Shown here: piece after piece, positions 1-8,248 of the stretch
Position numbering within the stretch: the first letter of the stretch is position 1
Layout of the letters: every line of letters begins with the position of its first letter
DNA from: Bacillota bacterium
GTDB lineage: Bacteria; Bacillota; Clostridia; Christensenellales; Aristaeellaceae
Direction of reading: 5' to 3'
Length of the DNA: 30,817 bases
NCBI GenBank assembly: GCA_023396045.1
Contig: JAEWXD010000041.1
Span: 1 to 30,817, forward strand
Program-made: the position numbers and the translations under genes
Notes under the pieces: generated by a model
Databases searched by the model: none
The model's input: the letters and a program-made list of their open reading frames with translations, nothing else
What the model was told of the DNA's origin: nothing

Positions 1-57
1 GTTACCCACCCTACTCCCTTAGCAGGGGAGCCCCTTCGGCCTCTTGGGTACTTCTCC
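1..57 (-). tRNA. tRNA-Ser(GCU), 3' part cut by the window edge
   Basis: Read on the minus strand from 57, the sequence begins GGAGAAG (5' acceptor strand) and continues through a D arm into an anticodon stem CTCCC / GGGAG enclosing the loop CTGCTAA, so the anticodon is GCT (serine, AGC/AGU codons). The start of a long class II variable arm follows. The T arm and 3' acceptor lie beyond position 1. It sits 9 bases downstream of a second serine tRNA and is probably co-transcribed with it. Confidence 0.9.
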
Positions 58-66
58 ATATAGTTC

Positions 67-155
67 TGGCGGAGAGAGAGGGATTCGAACCCCCGGTACC
101 TTCCAGTATCACTAGTTTTCAAGACTAGCGCCTTCAACCGCTCGGCCATCTCTCC
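67..155 (-). tRNA. tRNA-Ser(UGA)
   Basis: Minus strand from 155: acceptor GGAGAGA pairs with TCTCTCC at 77-71, followed by discriminator G and an encoded CCA (69-67). The anticodon stem CTAGT/ACTAG encloses the loop CTTGAAA, giving anticodon TGA (serine UCN codons). The extra-long variable arm and the T-loop GTTCGAATC are visible. It is the promoter-proximal gene of a two-tRNA serine unit. Confidence 0.96.
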
Positions 156-175
156 TTATCCACAAGACAATGAAT

Positions 176-204
176 ATTATAATATAGGTAGGGCTTTGTG
201 TCAA
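176..204 (-). promoter_or_regulatory. sigma-A promoter of the tRNA-Ser pair
   Basis: On the minus strand a perfect TTGACA (204-199) is separated by 17 bases from a perfect TATAAT (181-176). The predicted start near 169 is about 14 bases before the mature 5' end of tRNA-Ser(UGA). This is the strongest promoter match in the window, as expected for a stable RNA unit. Confidence 0.9.
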
Positions 205-565
205 GTGTTTTTTTGCAAAAATTTATAGCCGCCCCTTGTATAACATTTCCAATAGACTGCAAATTCGATATATTACATATAAGCATAGTATGCAATATAT
301 GCTTAAAATAAAAAATGAAAAAGTTAATTTTTTATTGCAAAAAATCTATTTTTTACCAGTTTTAGCTTAAAATGGTTTATTAACATACCGTAATTGATGA
401 AATTTTTGTTGAAAAATAATTTATTTTATGTTTTTCCATTTTTGACTATTTTAGCCCATTTAGAAGCCCTTCTTGGTGTTGAACTTTTACACAACAACTG
501 CAAACCGCTTATTTTAGCCTTTTTAAAGCTGATTACATTTTTGCGCACTGTGAACAAATGGCACA
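205..565. other. AT-rich intergenic stretch without a gene
   Basis: These bases separate the tRNA promoter (minus) from the SPFH gene promoter (plus). The sequence is strongly AT-rich. I see only one imperfect inverted repeat (arms AAGCATA 281-287 and TATGCTT 298-304). The open frame at 394-609 lacks a ribosome binding site and overlaps the promoter, so I do not call it a gene. Confidence 0.6.
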
Positions 566-594
566 TTGCAGTGTTTTTTGAATTCTTTTATAAT
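566..594 (+). promoter_or_regulatory. Promoter of the SPFH gene
   Basis: TTGCAG (566-571), 17 bases, then TATAAT (589-594). The inferred start near 601 leaves a leader of about 26 bases carrying the ribosome binding site AGGAAAGGA (608-616). Confidence 0.75.
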
Positions 595-626
595 AAAATC
601 ATCAATTAGGAAAGGAACTTACGAAC

Positions 627-1457
627 ATGACAACAAAAAATGTAAAACTTGGGCTCTTTGGTGTAATTGCCATTGTATTGGCAGTAATTATCTTCTCTTC
701 TACCTTTACGGTAGAAACAGGTGAAGTGGCGATTATTTCTACCTTTGGTAAAGTGAGCAGCATTAAGCAAGAAGGTTTGAACTTTAAACTACCATTTGTA
801 CAAAACAAGGATACTATGGAAGTGCGCGAACGCATTTACTACTTCAGTAAAGACAACGATATGGACACCAGCCTTATTGTATCTACCAAAGATATTCAAA
901 CCATTAATGTAGAGCTTACAGTGCAAGCCAGCATTGCAGACCCTGAAAAGCTATATAGAAGCTTCCGCGGTAAACACGAAAGCAGATTCATTCGCCCTCG
1001 TGTGCGTGAAATTGTGCAAGCCACGATTTCTAAATACACCATTGAAGAATTTATCAGCAAACGCACAGAAATATCCCGCTTAATATTGGACGATTTAAAA
1101 GACGATTTTGAAATTTATGGTATTTCTGTAAGCAACATTTCTATTACCAACCACGACTTTAGTGATGAATACGAAAAAGCAGTAGAACAAAAGAAAGTGG
1201 CAGAGCAAGCCGTAGAAAAAGCCAGAGCAGAACAAAGTAAATTGGTTTTGGAAGCCGAAAGCAGAGTAAAATTGGCAGAATTTGAACTCAAGCAAAAAGA
1301 GTTGCAAGCCGAAGCCAATAAAGTAGAAAGTGCCAGTTTAAGCAAACAACTATTACAAAAAATGGCCATAGAAAAATGGAATGGTATTTTACCTCGTGTA
1401 CAAGGTGGCGAACCATCTATGCTCATTAATGATGTATTAACAGACCCACAAGAATAA
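627..1457 (+). CDS. SPFH/Band 7 (prohibitin-like, HflC-type) membrane protein
   Basis: 276 residues. Residues about 8-28 form one membrane anchor, followed at once by the SPFH start (VETGEVAIISTFGKV) and a Band 7 domain to about residue 180. A long Glu/Lys/Ala-rich coiled coil (about 185-245) follows, with a short C-terminal segment ending in WNGILPRVQGGEPSMLIND, typical of bacterial prohibitin-like proteins. Such proteins build ring or cage oligomers on the membrane and often modulate FtsH-type proteases or membrane organisation. That role is known for the family and not shown here. No ftsH or hflK partner is adjacent. The ATG at 627 lies 10 bases after AGGAAAGGA. The gene is monocistronic between its own promoter and a bidirectional terminator. 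Confidence 0.9.
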   Translation: MTTKNVKLGLFGVIAIVLAVIIFSSTFTVETGEVAIISTFGKVSSIKQEGLNFKLPFVQNKDTMEVRERIYYFSKDNDMDTSLIVSTKDIQTINVELTVQASIADPEKLYRSFRGKHESRFIRPRVREIVQATISKYTIEEFISKRTEISRLILDDLKDDFEIYGISVSNISITNHDFSDEYEKAVEQKKVAEQAVEKARAEQSKLVLEAESRVKLAEFELKQKELQAEANKVESASLSKQLLQKMAIEKWNGILPRVQGGEPSMLINDVLTDPQE

Positions 1458-1479
1458 TTCAGCTATTCAAAACAAACAA

Positions 1480-1515
1480 AAGCCTGTAAAGCAATTGCTT
1501 TACAGGCTTCTTTTT
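1480..1515. terminator. Bidirectional Rho-independent terminator
   Basis: A perfect 13-bp stem (1480-1492 with 1497-1509) with loop AATT is followed by CTTTTT on the plus strand. On the minus strand it is followed by a T-rich run (complement of 1471-1479). It lies between the convergent SPFH gene and the large surface protein gene and can serve both. Confidence 0.92.
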
Positions 1516-1523
1516 ACAGAGAA

Positions 1524-4500
1524 TTAGGATCTTCTGCGTCTTGTTGTGTTTGCTTCACTTGCACTGGTTGGGGTACTGCTTTTTGTACCTTGTGGAGTAT
1601 CCATATTAGGAACGTTTGAAGCTTGTGAAGAACTTGTATTGGTTACAGTTGGCTTTTTAAAATAGTCTTCTTGCAGGGGTTTACGTTGTGTAAATGGAGC
1701 TGCATTATTTTTTGATGGTGTTGTAAAACTACTGCCACTTGCCGTATTACCGGTATTTACATTTCCATAAGGCACATTGCTTGTGCTGGCAGCATTCACC
1801 GGTTTACCCTGTGTTTGTGCTTGTTGCCTTGCTTTGGCTCTCGCAATCATTTTTGCACGCTTGTTTTTTGCATACACTGCATAGCCTGCTGCACCGGTCA
1901 CACCAAGTAATGTAATGCCAAAAATAGCAAATAGTGGTGAACCGCCAGTGGTTTTTTCAGTTACAGGGTTGATTTCCTCTGTTGGGAAAGGTGTAATGGA
2001 TTCCACCGGAGCAGAAGAATCTGGCAACATACTGGGTTCTGGTGTGGTAGAAATATCTAAGCCATAAGTAGGCATAGGTGTAATGTCCGGGCGGAAAGGC
2101 TCATAAGAAACGCTTGCCAGGTTAGGATTTTTCCATTTGGTGGTATTATAATCTTCTACGGTTTGTACTTTACCTGGGGCTGCAAAGCCTGCATCGGTTT
2201 TAGGCAAGTTCGTTATATTGCTTGTAGTTTGTGTTGCGTTATTGGCAAGACCACGCTTATACTCTTCACTTTTCAGGAAGTTGTTAAATTCATTCATGGT
2301 CATAGGCTTAAAGTAATTGCCTTGCACATAACCTTCTTTACCGTTGTAATTGATTTTGTACCAGGTTACACCGTCTACTTGTTTTGTTTCTTTGATAAGA
2401 CCAAGACCGTAACGTTTAATTTTGCCAATGGCTGCACTCTTAACGCTTGCTTGGCTTCTGAAGTTTACATCACCGGCATTTACATACCCATAGGAGCTGA
2501 GGGCGTTGCCGTCAAAACCTGCCTGTATGGTTGCAGAAGGCTGTGGTTGGGTTATGTTTTTCAGATAGTTTGCGGCTTCTTGTTGGGATAACATACGCAA
2601 CTGGTCGCTACGAATATAACCGATTTTATTGTTGTATTGAGCAACAAACCAAGCATAGCCCTCATTATATTCTACCTGACCATTTAAGAATACCACTGTA
2701 CCGGAATATAATTCACTAATCATTTGGCTATAGCCGCTTGCAAACTGACGGAAAGGCACATTCATGCCCAAGGTCATTGCATAGCCTGTTTGTGCAGGCA
2801 CAACAGGGGTTGGGGCAGGCTTATAGGCTTCTAAATATTTTTGTGCTTCTGCATCTGTAATTTTGGTAATATCGGCATCTGTTACATAGCCGGCAGCACC
2901 ACCCACGCTGTTTACAGAATGGTAGAGTATGCCATTGTTCTTTACTTGGCCATAAACATACAGCAAGGTATCACGCGGCATAGTTTGCAATACTTCATTT
3001 GCGTTATTATTTGCATTTTTGCGAAGTGCTGTATTATTGGCATTGGTAATAGCATATCCACGATAATGTTCAAAATCATCTTTGGTATTTTTGTATACAA
3101 AAATCACCGGATTCTGAGAAACTGTGCCGTCTTGATTCAACTGCACTACCACTTGATTGTTACCGGTTAATTGATAATCGGCAGGTAAATTTTGTGGTCT
3201 TGCAACAATGGTGTTATTACCCACGGTATTAATTTGTTGTTGTGTGCTTTGCACAATAGGTGTACCGTTTTCATCTACATAATGAATGGTAATGATAGCT
3301 TCCGGGTTCTTTGGTAACACTTTATCATATACAAAGATAACTTCATCAGGAGTTACACTGCTTGCGTTGATAACTTCTACATTTTCTGTTTTGTTACGCA
3401 ATACATAACCTTCAATATTTTTAACAGGTGTTACCTGTTGTTTACCCAATGTGTTTAAACGTATTACATCGCTTTCAGCAATGCTGGCATAGTTTGCATC
3501 TACATATTTTACTACCACAACCGCATTTACAACTGCGTTAGGATCTGGCACTTCCTTATATTGGAAAGTAATTTCAGCTGGTGTAAGTGTACCATCTGCG
3601 CCGAGGGTAACGCTTTGTGTGGTTGCACCAACAATAGTAAAATTGCTTGGTACTATGGCATTGGGGGAAATGTTCTGAGCACCTACAGTATTGATGCTTT
3701 GTGTGGTAGATTCTACTATTTTTGAACCTTCTTCATCAATATAATGAATGGTTAATACAGCACTTACAGGTGTTGCTTTTTTACGATATGTAAAAGTAAT
3801 TTCAGAAAGCGTAAGTGTGCCATCGGCTTTTAATTCTACATCATAAGATGTTTTGCCTTCTATATCGTATTGGGAAGAGAAAAAGTTGGGGGTAATGGTA
3901 TGGGTGCCCACACTATTTAATGTTTGCACAGTATCTTCTGCTACCGATTTTGCATCGGTATCTACATAATGAATGGTAACCATACCTTGCACTTCTGCTT
4001 TTTTATATTTGAAGCTTACATCAGAAGGAGAAACTTCTCCAGTGGCTTGTACAAATACTTCATAGCTCTTTGGTTCTAATAAGTGAAAGCCCTCTACATT
4101 TTGTTGTGGCTCTAATGTAAATGCACCTTCACTTTCATAAAGCATAGCGGTGTCTTCTGCAATTTTGTTACCTGTTTCGTCTACATAGTGTACATTTACT
4201 GTAGCTGCAACGGCTTTTTTAGCAAATTGGAATACCAATGGATTGGTGCTTACTGCGCCATTTGCATCTACACTTACAGTTTTTACCATTTCATCTTTCA
4301 AATCGTAAGCGGCAGTTTCTTGCACATTACGCACTTGAATGGTATGTTCGCCAACGCCGGTAAGTGATTCTGTGTATTCATACAGAGAGGTTTCCCCATC
4401 CATATATTGCACTTTCAATTCTACATTTACAGCAGGCGTATTTGGCGTTTCTTCATTTGTTGCAGGTTCGGTTGGTTCTTCTGTATTTGGAACTTCTTCA

Positions 4501-6068
4501 CCAGGGGCTGGTGCATCTACTGTTAAGTATTTGCTCATAATATAACCGGTTTTGGTAGCGCCTTTGAATGTAAAGTTAATTTTTGCCCAATTTTCACCGC
4601 TCTTATCTACATATTCAAGTATAGTAACCTCTTCACCTGTACTAAGTTTGGTGATAATTTCACCTGCTTTACCGGTGGTTGGTTGCTTACGAACGTTGAT
4701 ATTATCGGCATTTACTTTGGCTTTACCCAAGTTTTCTGTTTGTGGATTTTCAGCCGGGATTTCTTCACCGGTTTCTGAAGCACCCGGTTCTTCTACTTCG
4801 CTTGGCTCTTCTACAGGTGCAGCAGGTTCTTCTGCAGGCGTATCGGCTTTAAATGTAAACACTACTTCATTTGGTTCTACATAGCCATCTGCCATAAGGT
4901 AAACGGTTTGTTCTGCTGCACTTGTTAAAGTATAATTTTCAAAATCAGTTTTACTTGCAGTAACGGTTTTGCCACCTTGTACATCAATCAAAACTTGTTC
5001 GGCAGGTTGTAGTTCTTGTTTGGTATCTTCATCTATATATTTTACGGGAATGGTTACAGGGTTTACTGTGGGTTCTTCTACTATTTCCGGTTCTTTGGTT
5101 TCTTCTATGGCATAGAAATCTACAGTGGATTGAGACAATGTGTTGTCGTTATACAATTCCACAACGGCTGAACTTTCACCCTCTATTACAAAACCTTGTG
5201 GCAAAAGATCTGTATTGGCATAAATGGTAGTAGTGCCAAGCTCTGTAATATGAATTTTTTCATTTGCAAACACTTCGCCTGTAGTTTTATTATGGTAATT
5301 TACTTCCACATCTGCACCCAAAGCAGGTTTTTCTGCTTGCAAGGTAAACACAATGCTGGTAGGGTTCACAATGCCGCCTTCTTGTAATTCAACGGTTTTG
5401 CTATCGCTATCCACCAAAATATAACCTTGTGGAATCAAAGCATAATTTACATTTACATGGTTTGTACCCAGGCTTTCTGCAAGGAAATTATCGCTTGCTA
5501 ACACATTGCCTTTTTCATCTTGGTAGCGCACTTCAACACTTGCAGGCACCACTTGTGGCGTGCTTGGTTCTTCTACAGGTGCAACAGGTTCTTCGGACGG
5601 CTCTTCTGCCGGTGCAGCAGATTCCCCCGGCACAGGTTCTGAAGAAGGCTCTGTTTCTTCCGGCATAGGATAAATAGAAACATACAATAGTATAGTTTCT
5701 ACTATTTGATCGCCAATCATAACTTGAATAGGGTAGCTGCTGCCGGTTAATGCACCATCTGCATCTACCAAGCCTTCTAATAAAGCACCATTATTAGGCA
5801 AGAAGCTATATTCCGGATGCTCTGTATTTTGAATGGTAAGCATTAAATGATTGATATCATCTTGTGGCCCCAATTGTACCCAATACTCATTATTTTCTGA
5901 ATTGGGTACGGGTACAGCAAACAGCTCATTGCCTCCGTCTTCATTCATACTGGTAAGGGATATGGAGTAAGTTTTTTGCACAACTTCTGCTTGTGCTACC
6001 GGCAAGGCAAAATTGCCTATTAAAATCGCCAGTGCTGTAAGAAGTGCAAGTAGTTTATGTTTGTTCAT
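1524..6068 (-). CDS. Giant MucBP-repeat and SH3-domain cell-envelope protein
   Basis: 1514 residues. Signal peptide 1-27 (cleavage after AQA), N-terminal domain 28-135, Glu/Pro linker 136-176. MucBP-like repeats of about 68 residues lie at 177-245, 253-320, 339-408, 548-617, 622-690, 696-763, 771-838, 849-917 and 924-993; most start like VTIHYVDE and end like EITFTYK. A bacterial SH3 domain sits at 449-517, and three SH3-like units at about 1003-1064, 1095-1156 and 1192-1254. A Pro/Ser/Thr-rich stalk leads to a membrane helix at 1377-1400 and a basic, Ser/Asn/Gln-rich tail of 114 residues ending RRRRS. MucBP domains are known from mucin-binding adhesins and SH3b domains from peptidoglycan binding; adhesion to mucus or glycans is my inference. 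GGGAGG (6075-6080) lies 6 bases before the ATG. It has its own promoter and terminator. Confidence 0.88.
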   Translation of the reverse strand: MNKHKLLALLTALAILIGNFALPVAQAEVVQKTYSISLTSMNEDGGNELFAVPVPNSENNEYWVQLGPQDDINHLMLTIQNTEHPEYSFLPNNGALLEGLVDADGALTGSSYPIQVMIGDQIVETILLYVSIYPMPEETEPSSEPVPGESAAPAEEPSEEPVAPVEEPSTPQVVPASVEVRYQDEKGNVLASDNFLAESLGTNHVNVNYALIPQGYILVDSDSKTVELQEGGIVNPTSIVFTLQAEKPALGADVEVNYHNKTTGEVFANEKIHITELGTTTIYANTDLLPQGFVIEGESSAVVELYNDNTLSQSTVDFYAIEETKEPEIVEEPTVNPVTIPVKYIDEDTKQELQPAEQVLIDVQGGKTVTASKTDFENYTLTSAAEQTVYLMADGYVEPNEVVFTFKADTPAEEPAAPVEEPSEVEEPGASETGEEIPAENPQTENLGKAKVNADNINVRKQPTTGKAGEIITKLSTGEEVTILEYVDKSGENWAKINFTFKGATKTGYIMSKYLTVDAPAPGEEVPNTEEPTEPATNEETPNTPAVNVELKVQYMDGETSLYEYTESLTGVGEHTIQVRNVQETAAYDLKDEMVKTVSVDANGAVSTNPLVFQFAKKAVAATVNVHYVDETGNKIAEDTAMLYESEGAFTLEPQQNVEGFHLLEPKSYEVFVQATGEVSPSDVSFKYKKAEVQGMVTIHYVDTDAKSVAEDTVQTLNSVGTHTITPNFFSSQYDIEGKTSYDVELKADGTLTLSEITFTYRKKATPVSAVLTIHYIDEEGSKIVESTTQSINTVGAQNISPNAIVPSNFTIVGATTQSVTLGADGTLTPAEITFQYKEVPDPNAVVNAVVVVKYVDANYASIAESDVIRLNTLGKQQVTPVKNIEGYVLRNKTENVEVINASSVTPDEVIFVYDKVLPKNPEAIITIHYVDENGTPIVQSTQQQINTVGNNTIVARPQNLPADYQLTGNNQVVVQLNQDGTVSQNPVIFVYKNTKDDFEHYRGYAITNANNTALRKNANNNANEVLQTMPRDTLLYVYGQVKNNGILYHSVNSVGGAAGYVTDADITKITDAEAQKYLEAYKPAPTPVVPAQTGYAMTLGMNVPFRQFASGYSQMISELYSGTVVFLNGQVEYNEGYAWFVAQYNNKIGYIRSDQLRMLSQQEAANYLKNITQPQPSATIQAGFDGNALSSYGYVNAGDVNFRSQASVKSAAIGKIKRYGLGLIKETKQVDGVTWYKINYNGKEGYVQGNYFKPMTMNEFNNFLKSEEYKRGLANNATQTTSNITNLPKTDAGFAAPGKVQTVEDYNTTKWKNPNLASVSYEPFRPDITPMPTYGLDISTTPEPSMLPDSSAPVESITPFPTEEINPVTEKTTGGSPLFAIFGITLLGVTGAAGYAVYAKNKRAKMIARAKARQQAQTQGKPVNAASTSNVPYGNVNTGNTASGSSFTTPSKNNAAPFTQRKPLQEDYFKKPTVTNTSSSQASNVPNMDTPQGTKSSTPTSASEANTTRRRRS

Positions 6069-6091
6069 AACATACCTCCCGTTTTTTTCAT

Positions 6092-6100
6092 ATTATATCA
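6092..6100 (-). promoter_or_regulatory. Extended -10 promoter of the surface protein gene
   Basis: The minus strand reads TG-A-TATAAT (6100-6092), an extended -10 element. No good -35 hexamer is seen 17 bases upstream, as is common with extended -10 promoters. The inferred start near 6085 gives a short leader carrying GGGAGG. Confidence 0.6.
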
Positions 6101-6251
6101 ACGAATGAATATTACAAATTATTTCGTTAACTATTAAAAAAGTATTAATAGTTATTTAATTTTAATAAAATTTAGGTTTTTTGTCAATGCAAATCATTAC
6201 GTACATTGTATGCATTACAGTATAAGCGTTACATCATTCTCACTGCTATTT

Positions 6252-6282
6252 AAGAAAACCCGACCAATGGTCGGGTTTTCTT
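6252..6282 (-). terminator. Terminator of nagA
   Basis: A strong inverted repeat (6252-6266 with 6268-6282) with core CCCGACC/GGTCGGG and flanking A and T runs lies 10 bases after the nagA stop codon. Read on the minus strand it ends in TTTTCTT. Confidence 0.9.
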
Positions 6283-6292
6283 GCACCACATA

Positions 6293-7408
6293 TTATGCAA
6301 TCAATTTACCTTTAAATATACGATATTTAATTTGTAAAGTGTCTTTATCTACCAAAATGATATTGGCATATTTATTTTTGTCCAAGCTGCCGTATTTATG
6401 ATAAATACCAATTTCTTTTGCAGGGTTTACACTTGCACATTTTACAGCACTTGCCAAAGGAATACCCATATTTTGCACAGCATTTACCATGCAATCGTAC
6501 AAATTGGTGGCAGAGCCGGCAATGGTACCGTCTGCCAAGGTTGCTATTTTGCCCTGTTTAATGACGGTTTGACCGCCCAGGCTATATTGCCCATCAGGCA
6601 TGCCGGTAGCTTCCATGCTATCACTGATGAGCATTACCCTATCATCCCCAAACATAGTAAAGGCAAGACGCACCATGGTAGGGCTAATATGTATACCATC
6701 GGTAATAATTTCAACCCTTGCAAAGTCGGTATCAAAGGCAGCACCGATGGGACCGGCATCTCTATGGCTGAGGCCATTCATCGCATTGTACATATGGGTA
6801 AGTTGCTTTGCACCTTTTTGGAAAGCAACCTGTGTTTGTTCATAATTCGCTGTGGTGTGGCAAACGGATATAACCACTTCATCTTTTACTTGCTCAATAA
6901 AGTCCAGAGCACCTTCGGTTTCCGGAGCTACATCGCAAATCTTTATTAAGCCATTTGCTTTTTGTTGCAAACGGCGGAACATATCCACATTACAAGGCAC
7001 AATATATTTTGGGTTTTGTGCACCCTTTTTGCTGCTGTGAATAAAAGGTCCTTCCATATTGATGCCCACAAGGTCCGCACCTGCACCATTTTTATAGTTG
7101 GCGGCGGTTTCAAAAATTTGGGCGAGCATATCTTCACTTAAGGTCATAGAAGCCGGGCAAATAGCCATAACACCATTTTGCAATTGGTACTTTGCAATGG
7201 TGTCTATACTTTCCATGCTGCCGTTACAAAAATCTGCACCCATACAGCCGTGAAAGTGAATGTCTACCAAACCGGGAATAGCAAAACAATTGCTTGCGTC
7301 TAAAACTTCACCATGGGGGGTATCGCTAATATATTCGCCGTTGGTGTACAGTTCTTTATCTATAAAACTTGCGTCATCTTGAAAAACCAGTGCATTTTGA
7401 ATAATCAT
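6293..7408 (-). CDS. nagA: N-acetylglucosamine-6-phosphate deacetylase
   Basis: 371 residues, usual length. This cytoplasmic amidohydrolase converts GlcNAc-6-phosphate to glucosamine-6-phosphate plus acetate, feeding amino-sugar catabolism or cell-wall recycling. Visible family residues: HFH at 51-53, metal-ligand Glu119 in NMEGPFI, His184 in CHTT, His205 in THMYNAM, substrate-binding His240 in DGIHI, and catalytic Asp263 in LISDS. The C-terminus returns to the small beta domain (YGSLDKNKYANIILVD). The ATG at 7408 follows AAGGAGAT. The gene stands alone: no nagB or sugar transporter is beside it. It is transcribed away from the secreted-protein cluster at 7522, with which it shares a compact divergent promoter region. 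Confidence 0.96.
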   Translation of the reverse strand: MIIQNALVFQDDASFIDKELYTNGEYISDTPHGEVLDASNCFAIPGLVDIHFHGCMGADFCNGSMESIDTIAKYQLQNGVMAICPASMTLSEDMLAQIFETAANYKNGAGADLVGINMEGPFIHSSKKGAQNPKYIVPCNVDMFRRLQQKANGLIKICDVAPETEGALDFIEQVKDEVVISVCHTTANYEQTQVAFQKGAKQLTHMYNAMNGLSHRDAGPIGAAFDTDFARVEIITDGIHISPTMVRLAFTMFGDDRVMLISDSMEATGMPDGQYSLGGQTVIKQGKIATLADGTIAGSATNLYDCMVNAVQNMGIPLASAVKCASVNPAKEIGIYHKYGSLDKNKYANIILVDKDTLQIKYRIFKGKLIA

Positions 7409-7437
7409 ATTGATCTCCTTGCATTTTATTTATATAT

Positions 7438-7465
7438 AGCATACCCTAAAAATGAATTTTGTAAA
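7438..7465 (-). promoter_or_regulatory. Candidate nagA promoter
   Basis: Minus strand TTTACA (7465-7460), 16 bases, TATGCT (7443-7438). The -10 is weak, but the position about 30 bases before the nagA start fits. Its -35 overlaps the left arm of the inverted repeat at 7455-7483. Confidence 0.4.
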
Positions 7466-7483
7466 CCATCAATTGACAAAATT
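7455..7483. promoter_or_regulatory. Inverted repeat between divergent promoters (possible operator)
   Basis: Arms AATTTTGT (7455-7462) and ACAAAATT (7476-7483) are perfect 8-bp complements around a 13-base spacer. The left arm overlaps the candidate nagA -35 and the right arm overlaps the plus-strand TTGACA. A single dimeric regulator here could affect both genes. The operator role is inferred and no known motif is matched. Confidence 0.4.
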
Positions 7484-7501
7484 TTACAGCCTTGCTACTA
7501 T
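7473..7501 (+). promoter_or_regulatory. Promoter of the secreted protein / M32 peptidase cluster
   Basis: Perfect TTGACA (7473-7478), 17 bases, TACTAT (7496-7501). The predicted start near 7508 leaves a very short leader with AAGGTG before the ATG at 7522. Confidence 0.85.
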
Positions 7502-7521
7502 AAAATAAAGAAGGTGAACAT

Positions 7522-8238
7522 ATGAAAAAACTTATTTTAATAAGCGTTTTATTGTTTTGTATCTGTAATTTAGCCCGGGCACAAGAACTACCCGTGCAAG
7601 CTGCGCTAACACTTGCCCAAACCAGATTTACAAAAGCCGCTACCATAGAGGCTACTTTAGAACTTACAGCCCTACAAAGCTTGCCTGCCCCACTGCTTGT
7701 AGTAGATGATAACGGTAATGTTTTAAGTGATGAAATCACCCTAAGCAAAGGCGAAACACAAAATATTACACTTAAATTGGAAATTACCGAGCAAGCCTTA
7801 CAAAATGGCAACGCACGCATAAAACTAAAAGTGCCACAAAAGGTAAAACGGGAAATTCAATATAGCAATTTACCACTTACACAAGAAATTCATTTGGTGG
7901 CACTTACGGAACTTAATACATTGGAACTTGTGTATAAGGACTTGCCAAGTGTTGTATTAACAAACAACAATGCCACATTTAACATACAGCTTCAAAATTT
8001 TGGGGAATATGATGCAAGTGATATCACTCTACATTTTTTAGACCAAGCAATAAACATTCCCGATATAAAAGCAGGTGAAAACTATACCACAGAATTGCAA
8101 ATAAAAAATATCCAAAGCGATATACAACTTACACCCAGCCTTACTTTTACCATGAACAATGAAAAAGTGAGCAAAGAATTTGCAAGCAAAATAATACATA
8201 CAGGTATAGCCTACATAAAAATAAAAGAAAAGAAGTAA
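7522..8238 (+). CDS. Secreted beta-rich protein of unknown function
   Basis: 238 residues. Signal peptide 1-20 (MKKLILISVLLFCIC core, cleavage after ARA). No lipobox cysteine and no second membrane segment, so probably released or bound non-covalently at the surface. The rest alternates short hydrophobic strands with Asn/Thr-rich turns. Residues about 130-205 (ATFNIQLQNFGEYDASDITL and on to NYTTELQIKN) look like the Ig-like NEW3/CARDB fold that describes balanced 'gap' strands. That is a fold-level impression and not a confirmed family. First gene of a cluster; its stop is 10 bases before the M32 peptidase start. Confidence 0.75.
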   Translation: MKKLILISVLLFCICNLARAQELPVQAALTLAQTRFTKAATIEATLELTALQSLPAPLLVVDDNGNVLSDEITLSKGETQNITLKLEITEQALQNGNARIKLKVPQKVKREIQYSNLPLTQEIHLVALTELNTLELVYKDLPSVVLTNNNATFNIQLQNFGEYDASDITLHFLDQAINIPDIKAGENYTTELQIKNIQSDIQLTPSLTFTMNNEKVSKEFASKIIHTGIAYIKIKEKK

Positions 8239-8248
8239 GGACACATTT

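Noticed and set aside
394..609. Open frame of 71 residues before the SPFH gene
   Set aside because: No ribosome binding site, AT-rich composition, and it runs over the -35/-10 of the SPFH promoter.
3100..5560. Reiterated segments in the surface protein as a CRISPR or tandem DNA repeat
   Set aside because: They are diverged protein repeats of about 68 residues (MucBP-like) in one continuous reading frame and are not identical at DNA level.
6183..6240. Short direct repeats with CATTAC upstream of the nagA terminator
   Set aside because: The similarity is only six to nine bases in AT-rich DNA and no function or symmetry supports it.
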